Assembly: GCF_015461835.1 (NCBI RefSeq)
Contig: NZ_JACOPX010000009.1
Coordinates: forward strand, 186,001-250,000
Length of the DNA stretch: 64,000 nucleotides
Origin: Pseudomonas neuropathica
GTDB taxonomy: Bacteria > Pseudomonadota > Gammaproteobacteria > Pseudomonadales > Pseudomonadaceae
Direction: 5' to 3'
Shown here: positions 1 to 11,503 of the stretch, one piece after another
How positions within the stretch are numbered: the stretch's first letter is position 1
Layout: every line of letters starts with the position of its first letter
Position numbers and translations under genes: made by a program
Notes under the pieces: model-generated
What the model saw: the letters and a program-made list of their open reading frames with translations, nothing else
Databases searched by the model: none
What the model was told of the DNA's origin: nothing

Positions 1-1
1 C

Positions 2-400
2 GCCGACTCAGAGATGACCATTCGTCTGGTCGATGAGGAAGAAGGCCGCGAGCTCAATCACACCTGGCGCCACAAGGATTACGCGACCAACGTCCTGTCG
101 TTCCCGGCTGAAGTGCCTGACGAGTTTCTCGATATCCCGCTGCTCGGCGATCTGGTGATCTGCGTGGCTGTGGTCGAGCGCGAAGCCGCCGAACAAGGCA
201 AGGAACTAAAGGCCCACTGGGCACATCTGGTCATTCACGGCTGCTTGCATCTACTCGGTTACGACCATATAGATGACGAAGAAGCCGAGGAAATGGAAGC
301 ACTGGAACGCGAGTTGCTTGCTGAACTGGGCTATCCCGATCCGTACGCGGACGACGAACCCGAAACATCCCCTATCGTTACAACAAAGGATTCAGAGTAA
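2..400 (+). CDS. ybeY: Endoribonuclease YbeY (rRNA maturation), 5' end outside window
   Basis: C-terminal part of YbeY, the zinc-dependent endoribonuclease for 16S rRNA 3' end maturation and ribosome quality control. The frame is open to the window edge and the first visible ATG (14) lies inside the protein, so the true start is upstream. The family zinc signature [11 protein letters not shown] is complete, with its three histidines. The acidic C-terminal tail is common in gamma-proteobacterial copies. The stop is 5 bp before the CorC start, the usual ybeZ-ybeY-ybeX-lnt order, so the genes are probably cotranscribed. Confidence 0.95.
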   Translation, partial: ADSEMTIRLVDEEEGRELNHTWRHKDYATNVLSFPAEVPDEFLDIPLLGDLVICVAVVEREAAEQGKELKAHWAHLVIHGCLHLLGYDHIDDEEAEEMEALERELLAELGYPDPYADDEPETSPIVTTKDSE

Positions 401-405
401 TCGCT

Positions 406-1245
406 ATGAGCGAAGATCGATCGAGCAACGGGCAGAAGTCATGGCTGGGAAAACTGACCCAGGCTTTTGCCCACGAGCCGAAGAACCGTCAGGAGCTCCT
501 CGAGCTGCTGCGTGATGCACATCAGAACAAACTGCTGGACAGCGAAGCGCTGGCCATCGTCGAAGGCGCCATTCAGGTGGCTGACCTGCAAGTACGCGAC
601 ATCATGGTGCCGCGTTCGCAGATGATCAGCATCAAGGCGACCCAGACACCCCGTGAATTCCTCCCGGCCGTGGTCGACTCGGCCCACTCGCGCTATCCAG
701 TGATCGGCGAAAGCCATGACGACGTGATGGGCGTGCTGCTGGCCAAGGATCTGCTGCCGCTGATCCTCAAGGAAAACGGCGACAGCTTCAACATCAAGGA
801 TCTGCTGCGCCCGGCCACGTTCGTGCCGGAGTCCAAGCGTCTGAACGTGTTGCTGCGTGAATTCCGTGCCAACCACAACCACATGGCCATCGTCATCGAC
901 GAATACGGCGGTGTGGCCGGTCTGGTAACGATCGAAGACGTGCTGGAACAGATCGTCGGCGATATCGAAGACGAGCACGACGTCGAAGAAGACAGCTATA
1001 TCAAGCCGCTGCCCAGCGGTGACTTCCTGATCAAGGCCCTGACGCCGATCGAAAACTTCAACGAATTCTTCGACAGCGAATTCTCCGATGACGAGTTCGA
1101 CACCGTCGGCGGTCTGGTGATGAGCGCGTTCGGGCACTTGCCAAAACGCAACGAAATCACTGAAATCGGCGCCTATCGTTTCCGCATCCTGAACGCCGAC
1201 AGCCGTCGGATTCATTTGCTGCGACTGACCCCTATCGCCCGGTAA
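406..1245 (+). CDS. corC: HlyC/CorC family CBS-domain protein (CorC/YbeX)
   Basis: 279 residues. A short N-terminal region is followed by two CBS domains (about 65-190; note the stretch DIMVPRSQM and the second-CBS stretch IDEYGGVAGLVTIEDVLEQIVGD) and a C-terminal CorC_HlyC transporter-associated domain (about 200-279). The family is linked to magnesium/cobalt efflux. This short form lacks the DUF21 membrane domain, so it is cytosolic and probably an accessory protein rather than a transporter itself. It lies between ybeY and lnt, as in enterobacteria. Start ATG 406 is close behind the ybeY stop. Confidence 0.92.
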   Translation: MSEDRSSNGQKSWLGKLTQAFAHEPKNRQELLELLRDAHQNKLLDSEALAIVEGAIQVADLQVRDIMVPRSQMISIKATQTPREFLPAVVDSAHSRYPVIGESHDDVMGVLLAKDLLPLILKENGDSFNIKDLLRPATFVPESKRLNVLLREFRANHNHMAIVIDEYGGVAGLVTIEDVLEQIVGDIEDEHDVEEDSYIKPLPSGDFLIKALTPIENFNEFFDSEFSDDEFDTVGGLVMSAFGHLPKRNEITEIGAYRFRILNADSRRIHLLRLTPIAR

Positions 1246-1262
1246 GAAATCTAAGGACTGAA

Positions 1263-2786
1263 ATGCGCTGGACAACCCGCCCCGGCTGGCCCGGTAACCT
1301 GCTGGCCGTGGCGGCCGGTGCAATCACCACCTTCGCTCTGGCACCGTTCAACATCTGGCCGCTGGCTTTGCTGGCGGTCGGCTTGTTTTATGCCGGTTTA
1401 CGCGAGCTGAGTCCGCGTCAGGCACTGGCCCGCGGCTGGTGCTTCGGTTTCGGCCTGTTTGGTGCCGGCACCAGTTGGATCTATTACAGCATCCACCATT
1501 TCGGCGGCGCTTCGGTGCTGTTGGCCGGGTTCCTGATGCTGCTGTTTACCGCGGCGATCGCCTGGTTCTTTGCCCTGCCGGCCTGGCTGTGGGCGCGCTG
1601 GTTGCGCCGTAACGAGGCACCGCTGGCCGATGCCTTGGCGTTTGCTGCGTTGTGGGTCGGCCAGGAAGCGTTTCGCGGCTGGTTCCTCACTGGTTTCCCG
1701 TGGTTGTACTCCGGTTACAGCCAGCTCGATGGCCCATTGGCCGGGCTCGCTCCAGTCGGAGGCATGTGGCTGGTGTCGTTTGTTCTGGCACTGACCGCAG
1801 CACTGATCTACAACGCCCCACGCCTGCTGCAAACCGGCCGCAAAGGTTTTGTTGCCGCAGGTTTGGTGCTGTTGGTTGGCCCTTGGGTGGCCGGTATTGC
1901 GCTCAAGGGCCATGCCTGGACCAGCCCCTCCGGCGCGCCGCTGAGTGTTGCCGCGATTCAGGGCAACGTCGCGCAAAGCATGAAATGGGATCCGGCCGAG
2001 CTCAACGCGCAGTTGGCTTTGTATCGCGATTTGAGCTTCCGCTCGAAACCGGTGGACTTGCTGATCTGGCCGGAAACCGCCGTGCCGGTATTGAAGGAGT
2101 CCGCCGAGGGCTACCTGACCATGATGGGCACCTTCGCCGCCGAGCGTAAATCGGCGCTGATCACTGGCGTACCGATCCGCGAAACCGTTCGTCACGAAAA
2201 ACGCTTCTTCAATGGCATCACCGTGGTGGGCGAAGGCGATGGCACCTACCTGAAGCAGAAACTGGTGCCCTTCGGCGAATACGTGCCGTTGCAGGATGTG
2301 TTGCGCGGACTGATAGCCTTCTTCGACCTGCCGATGTCGGACTTCGCCCGCGGCCCGGCGGATCAGGCACTGTTGCAGGCCAAGGGTTATCAGATCGCAC
2401 CGTTTATCTGCTACGAAGTGGTCTATCCGGAATTTGCCGCCAGCCTGTCGGCGCGTAGCGATCTGCTGCTGACGATCAGCAATGACACCTGGTTCGGTAC
2501 CTCGATCGGTCCGCTGCAACATTTGCAGATGGCGCAGATGCGCGCGCTTGAGGCTGGGCGCTGGATGATTCGTGCAACCAACAACGGTGTGACCGGACTG
2601 ATCAACCCGTTCGGGCAGATCACCGAGCAGATTCCGCAGTTTGAACAGGGCATCCTCTACGGCGAAGTGGTGCCGATGCACAACCTGACGCCGTATCTGC
2701 AATGGCGTTCGTGGCCGCTGATCATCCTGTGCGTGCTGTTGTTTGGCTGGGCACTTATGGCCAGCCGGATGTCGAAAACCCTATAA
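1263..2786 (+). CDS. lnt: Apolipoprotein N-acyltransferase
   Basis: 507 residues, normal for Lnt, the inner-membrane enzyme that adds the third acyl chain to the N-terminal cysteine of lipoproteins. An N-terminal block of membrane helices (about 10-215) precedes a periplasmic nitrilase-fold domain (about 225-480) and a last helix near 485-500. The catalytic triad is visible: Glu271 in WPETAVP, Lys333 in KLVPFGEYVP and Cys383 in FICYEVVYPE. Several lipoproteins elsewhere in the window (LptE, RlpA, the MORN/C13 protein) would be substrates. Last gene of the ybeY-corC-lnt run; a perfect inverted repeat follows. Confidence 0.96.
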   Translation: MRWTTRPGWPGNLLAVAAGAITTFALAPFNIWPLALLAVGLFYAGLRELSPRQALARGWCFGFGLFGAGTSWIYYSIHHFGGASVLLAGFLMLLFTAAIAWFFALPAWLWARWLRRNEAPLADALAFAALWVGQEAFRGWFLTGFPWLYSGYSQLDGPLAGLAPVGGMWLVSFVLALTAALIYNAPRLLQTGRKGFVAAGLVLLVGPWVAGIALKGHAWTSPSGAPLSVAAIQGNVAQSMKWDPAELNAQLALYRDLSFRSKPVDLLIWPETAVPVLKESAEGYLTMMGTFAAERKSALITGVPIRETVRHEKRFFNGITVVGEGDGTYLKQKLVPFGEYVPLQDVLRGLIAFFDLPMSDFARGPADQALLQAKGYQIAPFICYEVVYPEFAASLSARSDLLLTISNDTWFGTSIGPLQHLQMAQMRALEAGRWMIRATNNGVTGLINPFGQITEQIPQFEQGILYGEVVPMHNLTPYLQWRSWPLIILCVLLFGWALMASRMSKTL

Positions 2787-2789
2787 AGC

Positions 2790-2868
2790 AAAAGATCGCA
2801 GCCTGCGGCAGCTCCTACAGGGAAAACGCAAATCCCAATGTAGGAGCTGCCGCAGGCTGCGATCTTTT
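2790..2868. repeat. REPIN-type paired palindrome (GTAGGAGCTGCC family)
   Basis: Two perfectly complementary 30-nt arms (2790-2819 and 2839-2868) enclose a 19-nt spacer. The arms contain GTAGGAGCTGCC and GCAGGCTGCGATCTTTT. It sits between the convergent ends of lnt and the YdcF-like gene, where it may also act as a bidirectional terminator. The same element recurs at 37690-37767 and 45755-45844. Confidence 0.9.
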
Positions 2869-2873
2869 GATCT

Positions 2874-3635
2874 TCAGCGATAAAACAACGAATACCCCAC
2901 CTGCCCCACCGCTTCATTCAACAGTTGCCCGCTCTGCCAGATCGACTTGAACTCCGGCAACCAGCCACCAAACGGCCTCGCGTTATCCGTGCCCAAGAAG
3001 CCGACCGGCGCCGGCACCACTTCAAATCCCGCCTGCTGAAAACTCCACACCGAGCGTGGCATGTGCCAGGCCTGAGTCACCACGACCACGCGCTTGATTC
3101 CCTGCGGCAGCAAGATATCGGCGCTGAATTTGGCGTTTTCCCAGGTGGTGCGACTTTCACCTTCCTGCCAGCGCACCGTCACACCAAAGTCGTCGCGCAA
3201 CGAATCCGCCATCAACTTCGCCTCGGTCGGCGGCGTTCCGTAATGCAAGCCACCCGTGGTCAGAATCGGTAAACCCGACGCCTTGGCCAATCGTGCCGCA
3301 TAACGTTGACGCTCAAGGCCCACGCCGGTCGGCTGATCCTCGCCCCACGCCAGGTCGCCGCGTTCGCGGCCGGAACCCAGCACCACAATCGCGTCAGCCC
3401 GCTGCGCCAACGTCGCCCACTCTTCGCGGGCCAACGGTGGCTCGCGTTCCAGAGCCTTCGCGCCCCACTGCACAACCACCGGCAGGCTCATCAACCACAT
3501 TCCGCCAAAGCCAATGGCAAAGCACACGCCAGCCAGGCGCGGCCGTGAGCGGCGCAGCCACCAAGCGGCCAGCAACAGCAGCAAAAGAATGCCGGGTGGT
3601 AACAAAAGTTGTTTGATGAAATAACGAAAAGGCAT
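2874..3635 (-). CDS. YdcF/SanA/ElyC family (DUF218) envelope protein
   Basis: 253 residues from ATG 3635, which has GGAG a few bases upstream; longer in-frame starts to 3857 add no domain-like sequence. Two N-terminal hydrophobic segments (about 7-25 and 33-55) anchor a periplasmic DUF218 domain with the family landmarks ADAIVVLGSG, TTGG, TTWENAKFSADILL and VVTQAWHMPRSV. ElyC and relatives affect envelope integrity and lipid-carrier use in peptidoglycan or polysaccharide synthesis; the exact reaction is unknown. It lies in a region rich in cell-wall genes but stands alone on its strand. Confidence 0.85.
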   Translation of the reverse strand: MPFRYFIKQLLLPPGILLLLLLAAWWLRRSRPRLAGVCFAIGFGGMWLMSLPVVVQWGAKALEREPPLAREEWATLAQRADAIVVLGSGRERGDLAWGEDQPTGVGLERQRYAARLAKASGLPILTTGGLHYGTPPTEAKLMADSLRDDFGVTVRWQEGESRTTWENAKFSADILLPQGIKRVVVVTQAWHMPRSVWSFQQAGFEVVPAPVGFLGTDNARPFGGWLPEFKSIWQSGQLLNEAVGQVGYSLFYR

Positions 3636-3739
3636 CGAGCATCTCCACAGATGCCCGAAGCCTAAGAGTGTTAATAAAGCGTTACAACCAATAGGTGGGA
3701 TCCTGTTGAAAAAGATCCGGTTCTTGACCTGCCATGCGC

Positions 3740-4063
3740 TTACTTGGCCTGTACAGAGCGAACCTTGACGGTGTCTCTTCCGGGCGCCTTGTCCTTGAGC
3801 CAGATGACCTTGGCCGAATGTGCTGCATCGAGCTGCTTCACTGCCTGTGACAAGCATCCATGCGTTTCACGTTCACTGCGATCCAGATAGGCCTTGACCA
3901 GTTTGAACTCGGCGGGGCTCAAGCCACGCAATTCCAGTTCCAGGGGGCGCTCGTCGCGCAGCCGGTCAGCGGTTTTTAATGCGTCCAGGGCCATACCAAG
4001 ACGATCGATCAATCTTTCGTACAACTCGGGTTTCGTCACGTTTTTTTGCCGTTGCTCCACCAT
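3740..4063 (-). CDS. Conserved hypothetical protein, 107 aa
   Basis: 107 residues, charged and mostly predicted helical, with no signal peptide or membrane segment. I do not recognise a named domain. It begins at ATG 4063 behind a good ribosome site (GAGGTGAG). It lies directly divergent from leuS, separated by about 255 bp, which must hold the promoters for both. The GC-rich codon use matches the neighbours, so it is probably a real core Pseudomonas gene. Confidence 0.7.
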   Translation of the reverse strand: MVEQRQKNVTKPELYERLIDRLGMALDALKTADRLRDERPLELELRGLSPAEFKLVKAYLDRSERETHGCLSQAVKQLDAAHSAKVIWLKDKAPGRDTVKVRSVQAK

Positions 4064-4198
4064 CCCTCACCTCATTGAAGATAAGACTCACTCCCCAGTT
4101 AGAGCTTAGCTTCGCTGCACAAACCGGCTGCACGCCGCGACCAACGGCCCTCGCCACGGATTTGCCGGGACAAACAGCTGTAATCAGGGTTTCCCTAG

Positions 4199-6925
<2,727 letters not shown>

Positions 6926-6933
6926 TTGGATCG

Positions 6934-6955
6934 GGCGCCAGGCTCGCCTGGCGCC
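6934..6955. terminator. Stem-loop between leuS and lptE
   Basis: Perfect 9-bp GC stem GGCGCCAGG/CCTGGCGCC with loop CTCG, 9 nt after the leuS stop. No T-tract follows, so it may attenuate or protect the 3' end rather than terminate fully. Confidence 0.5.
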
Positions 6956-7012
6956 AAGTAAAACCTTTCGGGTCGTACAGTCGGCCCACGTGGTTTCAAG
7001 GGGAGCAACACA

Positions 7013-7618
7013 ATGATCAAACGCAATCTGCTGGTGATGGGCCTCGCCGTTCTGTTGAGCGCCTGCGGTTTCCAGCTGCGCGGTACCGGCACCAACGAAC
7101 TGTCGATCAAGGAACTCGACCTGAGCGCCCGTAACGCCTACGGCGAGACGGTCACGCAACTGCGTCAGGTACTGGAGTCGAGCGGCGTCAAGGTTTACAG
7201 CGGTGCTCCGTACAAACTTTTCCTGGCTGACCAGCAGGAGAGCCAGCGCATCCTCAGCTACGCCGGTGCCGGTCGTACGGGCGAGTATCAGGTCAACACT
7301 GTCCTGAACTACGAGATCCGTGGCGAAAAGAACCTGCAACTGCTCAGCGACAAACTTGAAGTTCAGAAAGTGTTTATCCACGACGGTAACAACCTCGTGG
7401 GCTCCGATCAGGAAGCCAACGACGCCCGTCGCGAAACCACTCGCGAACTGGTTCAACGCATGATGTTGCGTCTGCAGCAACTGACCCCGGGTCAACTGCA
7501 GCAGCTGCAGCAAGCCGCCAATGACCGCGCCAAGGCAGAAGCCGATGCGCTGCAAGCGGCACAAAAGGCTGAAGCGGAAACCCCGCGCCAGTCGCCGCTC
7601 GAAGTACCGCAGCAGTAA
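7013..7618 (+). CDS. lptE: LPS assembly lipoprotein LptE
   Basis: 201 residues. The signal peptide ends in the lipobox LLSAC, with Cys18 the lipidated residue, followed by GFQLRGTG as in LptE/RlpB. It plugs the LptD barrel in the outer membrane and helps insert lipopolysaccharide. The C-terminal tail after about 160 is rich in Gln, Ala and Glu and probably helical or disordered, typical of Pseudomonas LptE. Good upstream ribosome site (AAGGGGAG). It sits between leuS and holA, the standard order. Confidence 0.95.
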   Translation: MIKRNLLVMGLAVLLSACGFQLRGTGTNELSIKELDLSARNAYGETVTQLRQVLESSGVKVYSGAPYKLFLADQQESQRILSYAGAGRTGEYQVNTVLNYEIRGEKNLQLLSDKLEVQKVFIHDGNNLVGSDQEANDARRETTRELVQRMMLRLQQLTPGQLQQLQQAANDRAKAEADALQAAQKAEAETPRQSPLEVPQQ

Positions 7619-7624
7619 GACGTT

Positions 7625-7644
7625 CGGGGCGCTCAGGCGCCCCG
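7625..7644. terminator. Stem-loop between lptE and holA
   Basis: 8-bp stem CGGGGCGC/GCGCCCCG with loop TCAG, followed by TTCGGCATTTCTT. It lies 13 nt before the holA start, so it could attenuate readthrough or shape holA translation. Confidence 0.55.
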
Positions 7645-7657
7645 TTCGGCATTTCTT

Positions 7658-8695
7658 ATGAAGCTCGCTCCCGCCCAACTCGGTAAACACCTGCAAGGTG
7701 CTTTGGCGCCTGTCTACATCATCAGCGGCGATGACCCGCTACTGTGCCAGGAAGCCGCCGACGCCATCCGCAGCGCTGCGCGTCAGCAAGGTTTTGATGA
7801 ACGCCAGGTCTTCGCCGCCGACGCCAATTTCGATTGGGGCACGTTGTTGCAGGCCGGCGCCAGCATGTCGCTGTTCGCGGAAAAACGCCTGCTGGAACTG
7901 CGCCTGCCTTCGGGCAAGCCCGGTGACAAAGGCGCCGCTGCATTCATCGAATACTGCTCGCGTCCCGCTGAAGACACGGTGCTACTGATCAGCTTGCCCA
8001 AGATGGATGGCAGCGCGCAGAAGACCAAGTGGGGCAAGGCGCTGGTTGAAGGCCAACAGACCCAGTTCATCCAGATCTGGCCGGTGGACGCCAATCAGTT
8101 GCCGAGCTGGATTCGTCAGCGTCTCTCTCAGGCCGGGCTATCGGCGAATCAAGACGCCGTCGAATTGATTGCTGCGCGTGTCGAGGGCAACCTGCTCGCC
8201 GCCGCGCAGGAAATCGAAAAGCTCAAGTTGATGGCCGAAGGTGGCCAGATCACCGTCGAAACCGTGCAGGCCGCAGTGGCCGACAGTGCGCGATTTGACG
8301 TGTTCGGTTTGACCGACGCCGTGCTCAACGGCGAGCCGGCCCACGCACTGCGCATGCTTGAAGGGCTGCGCGGCGAAGGTGTCGAACCGCCAGTGATTCT
8401 CTGGGCGCTCGCTCGCGAGCTACGTCTGCTGGCCAATATCTCGTTGCAATACAGTCAGGGCACGCCGCTGGACAAGTGTTTCAGCCAAGCGAAACCGCCG
8501 GTCTGGGACAAGCGCAAACCGTTGATAAGCAAAGCCCTGCAACGCTACTCGGCGCAACGTTGGGCGCAGTTGCTGCTCGAAGCACAGCGGATCGACGCGC
8601 AGATCAAAGGCCAGGCGGCCGGTTCGCCGTGGATGAGCCTGAGTCGCTTGGCATTGTTGATGTCCGGCCAGCGTCTGACACTCCCCGCCGAATAA
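7658..8695 (+). CDS. holA: DNA polymerase III delta subunit
   Basis: 345 residues, normal for HolA, the clamp-loader subunit that opens the beta sliding clamp. The N-terminal AAA-like fold begins at APVYIISGDDPLLCQEA, followed by the lid and collar domains; the family stretch ISLPKMDGSAQKTKW is present. Delta lacks a functional Walker A motif, as here. It follows lptE at 39 bp, so transcription is probably shared with leuS-lptE. Confidence 0.95.
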   Translation: MKLAPAQLGKHLQGALAPVYIISGDDPLLCQEAADAIRSAARQQGFDERQVFAADANFDWGTLLQAGASMSLFAEKRLLELRLPSGKPGDKGAAAFIEYCSRPAEDTVLLISLPKMDGSAQKTKWGKALVEGQQTQFIQIWPVDANQLPSWIRQRLSQAGLSANQDAVELIAARVEGNLLAAAQEIEKLKLMAEGGQITVETVQAAVADSARFDVFGLTDAVLNGEPAHALRMLEGLRGEGVEPPVILWALARELRLLANISLQYSQGTPLDKCFSQAKPPVWDKRKPLISKALQRYSAQRWAQLLLEAQRIDAQIKGQAAGSPWMSLSRLALLMSGQRLTLPAE

Positions 8696-8721
8696 CCTGT
8701 CCTACCGCATAACGGCCATCC

Positions 8722-8782
8722 GCGAGCAAGCTCGCTCCCGCATTGGAATGCATTCCAAATGTGGGAGCGAACCTGCTCGCGA
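8722..8782. repeat. REPIN-type paired palindrome (GCGAGCAAGCTCGCTCCC family)
   Basis: Imperfect inverted arms around a short spacer. The left arm reads GCGAGCAAGCTCGCTCCC, the right GGGAGCGAACCTGCTCGC. It is intergenic between holA and arfA; relatives lie at 10453-10529 and 44073-44173. Confidence 0.85.
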
Positions 8783-8878
8783 AAGCGCCAGAACATTCCT
8801 ACACAGCAGGGACTGGACAGACGCCTGACATCGGCAGATTATTTCCCCCGCAAAACCCACTCACTCGAGAGAATCCTC

Positions 8879-9043
8879 ATGAGCAAAAAGCCATCGAAAC
8901 ATGGGCCCAACAAGGCCAAATCCATCGTCGCCCAGCCCCTGTTCCGTAGTCGCCAGGAACGACCAACCAAGGGTAAAGGCAGCTACCGCCGCGAAGCCTT
9001 CCAGTCTGACAGCTGGGAGGCTTCTTACTTTCTGGCCGCTTAA
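8879..9043 (+). CDS. arfA: Alternative ribosome-rescue factor A
   Basis: 54 residues starting at ATG 8879 (MSKKPSKHGPNKAKS). Highly basic; the core with FRSRQERPTKGKGSYRRE matches ArfA, which recruits release factor 2 to ribosomes stalled on non-stop mRNA. In E. coli, ArfA is made from a truncated mRNA and kept low by tmRNA, so it appears only when trans-translation fails. The same logic is written here: a 12-bp stem-loop (8993-9024) sits inside the last third of the frame and would yield a stop-less message. In-frame starts further upstream run through the REPIN and are not credible. Confidence 0.88.
   Translation: MSKKPSKHGPNKAKSIVAQPLFRSRQERPTKGKGSYRREAFQSDSWEASYFLAA
8993..9024 (+). promoter_or_regulatory. 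Hairpin inside arfA coding sequence (candidate non-stop mRNA generator)
   Basis: Left arm GAAGCCTTCCAG (8993-9004), 8-nt loop, right arm CTGGGAGGCTTC (9013-9024): 12 pairs with one T-G wobble, followed by TTACTTTCTGG. It ends 16 nt before the stop codon (9041-9043). In E. coli arfA, an equivalent hairpin causes premature termination or RNase III cleavage, making ArfA synthesis subject to tmRNA tagging. Confidence 0.75.
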
Positions 9044-9103
9044 AGCGCAGTACCCCCCGGTCATGTTAAGGTCTGCACCTGATTCGTTTTCCTGGAACTG
9101 TGC

Positions 9104-10426
9104 ATGCCCCTAAGTCTTTCCCGTCGTTGGCCTGTTCGCCAACTGATCGCTGCCTCCAGCTTCATTCTGCTTGTCGCCTGCGCGGAAAAACCGACCGCCG
9201 CCGACGCGCAACCCCTTCAAGCCGCGCCTGTCGCAACGGCCCCAGCGATCATCCCGCCGGTAGTGCCGTCCGCCGACCCTCTCGACCTGCAACCGACTCA
9301 AACCTTCGCTGAATGGCAGGCCGGTTTCCGCAAGGATGCCCTGGCCGCCGGAATTCGCGCGGATCTGTTCGATCGCGCGTTCGCCAATGTCAGCTTCGAC
9401 GCCAGCGTGATTCGGGCCGACCGCAGTCAACCGGAGTTCTCCCGGCCAGTGTGGGAATACCTCGATGGCGCCCTCTCGCCGCTGCGCGTACGTAAAGGTC
9501 AGGCGCTGATCAGTCAGTACGCCGACATCCTGCAAAGCATTGAGCAGCGTTATGGCGTTGACCGTCAGGCACTGGTTTCGGTGTGGGGTATGGAAAGCAA
9601 TTTCGGTCAGTTTCAGGGCAGCAAGTCGGTGATCAACTCGCTGGCCACCCTCGCCTACGAAGGTCGCCGCCCGGGCTTTGCCCACGCACAGCTGATCGCA
9701 GCCCTCCAGATCCTGCAACAGGGCGATATTACGCCGGAGAAGATGCTCGGCTCCTGGGCGGGTGCGATGGGGCAGACCCAGTTCATTCCGACCACCTACA
9801 ACACCCACGCTGTGGATTTTGACGGCGATGGCCGCCGCGATATCTGGGGCAGCCCAGCGGATGCGCTGGCATCCACCGCGCATTACCTGCAAAGCTCTGG
9901 CTGGCAACGTGGCCAGCCGTGGGGCTTCGAAGTACAACTGCCGAGCGGTTTCAATTACACGCTGGCTGACGGCGCGATTCGCAAGAGCGTTGCCGAATGG
10001 CGTCAGTTGGGCGTGACTCTGCCGAATGGCGGTCAGGTGCCAGCAGGCTCTGAACAGCTGTCGGCCGCCCTGCTGCTTCCGGCGGGCTATCGCGGCCCGG
10101 CGTTCCTGATCCTCGACAACTTCCGGGCGATCCTCAAGTACAACAACTCCTCGTCGTATGCCTTGGCGGTCAGTTTGTTGTCGGAGCGCTTCAACGGCGG
10201 CGGTTTGATCAACGGTAGCTGGCCGAAAGATGATCTGCCACTGAGCCGTACCGAGCGCATTGAATTGCAGACTCTGCTAAGTGCCCGCAATTACGATGCC
10301 GGCACGGCGGACGGGATCATCGGCGCCAACACGCGCAAGGCGATTCGCAGTGCCCAGCAGTCATTTGGCTGGCCGGCGGACGGGTATCCGACGCACAAGT
10401 TGCTGGAAAGCCTGCGTACCCAATAA
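9104..10426 (+). CDS. Lytic murein transglycosylase with PG-binding domain (SltB3-like)
   Basis: 440 residues. The N-terminus has a signal segment with lipobox-like LLVAC, so it is a probable lipoprotein. A family 3 (MltB-type, SLT_2) lytic transglycosylase domain covers about 70-370, with the catalytic Glu in WGMESNFGQFQG and the GAMGQTQFIPTTY motif. A C-terminal peptidoglycan-binding type 1 domain (about 380-440) carries the LQTLLSARNYDAGTADGIIG repeat. It cleaves peptidoglycan to 1,6-anhydromuropeptides during wall remodelling. Position after holA and arfA matches P. aeruginosa sltB3. Confidence 0.92.
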   Translation: MPLSLSRRWPVRQLIAASSFILLVACAEKPTAADAQPLQAAPVATAPAIIPPVVPSADPLDLQPTQTFAEWQAGFRKDALAAGIRADLFDRAFANVSFDASVIRADRSQPEFSRPVWEYLDGALSPLRVRKGQALISQYADILQSIEQRYGVDRQALVSVWGMESNFGQFQGSKSVINSLATLAYEGRRPGFAHAQLIAALQILQQGDITPEKMLGSWAGAMGQTQFIPTTYNTHAVDFDGDGRRDIWGSPADALASTAHYLQSSGWQRGQPWGFEVQLPSGFNYTLADGAIRKSVAEWRQLGVTLPNGGQVPAGSEQLSAALLLPAGYRGPAFLILDNFRAILKYNNSSSYALAVSLLSERFNGGGLINGSWPKDDLPLSRTERIELQTLLSARNYDAGTADGIIGANTRKAIRSAQQSFGWPADGYPTHKLLESLRTQ

Positions 10427-10452
10427 TGGGTAGGTTGTATGGCTGATGGTGC

Positions 10453-10529
10453 CTTCGCGAGCAAGCTCGCTCCCACATTGGTTCTGTGAACGCCACAGAT
10501 CAAATGTGGGAGCGAGCTTGCTCGCGAAG
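10453..10529. repeat. REPIN-type paired palindrome
   Basis: Perfect 27-nt inverted arms (10453-10479 and 10503-10529) containing CGCGAGCAAGCTCGCTCCCA. It lies between convergent genes and may serve as a terminator. Confidence 0.9.
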
Positions 10530-10552
10530 ACTGACTATCAGGCGACTAGCCT

Positions 10553-11503
10553 TTAAGCCTTGATCACCACATCCTGCTCCAGTATCAATTCCTTCTTCCC
10601 CGCATCCAGCCGCACCAGCGCGCCCATCGGCAGCGTCAGGTTCGGATCGCAATGCCCGCTGCGCCAGCCAGACAAAACCGGTATCCGCAACGGCTCGAAA
10701 GTCTGCTTGAGCAAGCGGTTCAGCGCTTCGACATCCACGCCGGCAATATCCCCGACCAACACCCCGCGCAACCTCGCCAGCTTGCCGGCCAGACGCATCT
10801 GAGTCAGCAACCGGTCAATGCGATACAGCGGCTCGTTGATGTCCTCGATCAGCAGAATCACCCCTTCGACATCAATTTCGTATGGCGTGCCCAGGGTTGC
10901 GGCGATCATCGCCAGATTACCGCCGAGCAAGCGCCCGTGCGCGATGCCAGGTTCGACGGTAGTCAACGGATACGCCACCGGATGGCTCAACACACTCCCC
11001 GCCTTCAATTGCCCACGCAGCATGGCGAAGAACGAAGTGACCGTCGGTGGCTCCTTGTCGCCCAACAAGTCGGCGTTGAGCAGTGGCCCGTGGAAGGTCA
11101 CGAATCCCGCGTAACGACTGATGGCCAGGTGCAGCGCGGTGATATCGCTGTAGCCAACGAATGGCTTGGCATGGCGGCTCAGCAGGTCGTAATCGATCCG
11201 GTCGAGCAAGCGCGGCGTGCCGTAGCCGCCGCGCAGGCAAATGATGGCATCGACCTCGGGATCAGCGAATGCCGCGTGCAGATCACGCAAGCGCACATCG
11301 TCACTGCCGGCCAGATAGCCGTCCTTTTCATAGACACCGGGAAACACCTTCAGCCCATAGCCACGGGCGCGCATCCATTGCACCGCCTTGTCGGTGTCCA
11401 GAGCACCGGGACCGGCAGGTGCAATAACACCGACCAGCCCCTCTGAAGGCAGTGCGGGCACGGCTCTGTGTGGACAAAGTGTGTGAGTCGGTCGAACGGT
11501 CAT
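10553..11503 (-). CDS. ldcA: LD-carboxypeptidase (peptidase S66)
   Basis: 316 residues from ATG 11503, which has AGGGAG 8 nt upstream; the in-frame ATG at 11527 is an alternative. Peptidase family S66 (LdcA) removes the terminal D-Ala from tetrapeptides in muropeptide recycling. Seen: the N-terminal VIAPAGPG strand, ICLRGGYGTPRLLDRIDY, the nucleophile region VGYSDITALHL with its serine, and the C-terminal ILLIEDINEPLYRIDRLL with the acidic partner. Cytosolic, no signal peptide. Its product fits with the lytic transglycosylases nearby. Confidence 0.9.
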   Translation of the reverse strand: MTVRPTHTLCPHRAVPALPSEGLVGVIAPAGPGALDTDKAVQWMRARGYGLKVFPGVYEKDGYLAGSDDVRLRDLHAAFADPEVDAIICLRGGYGTPRLLDRIDYDLLSRHAKPFVGYSDITALHLAISRYAGFVTFHGPLLNADLLGDKEPPTVTSFFAMLRGQLKAGSVLSHPVAYPLTTVEPGIAHGRLLGGNLAMIAATLGTPYEIDVEGVILLIEDINEPLYRIDRLLTQMRLAGKLARLRGVLVGDIAGVDVEALNRLLKQTFEPLRIPVLSGWRSGHCDPNLTLPMGALVRLDAGKKELILEQDVVIKA

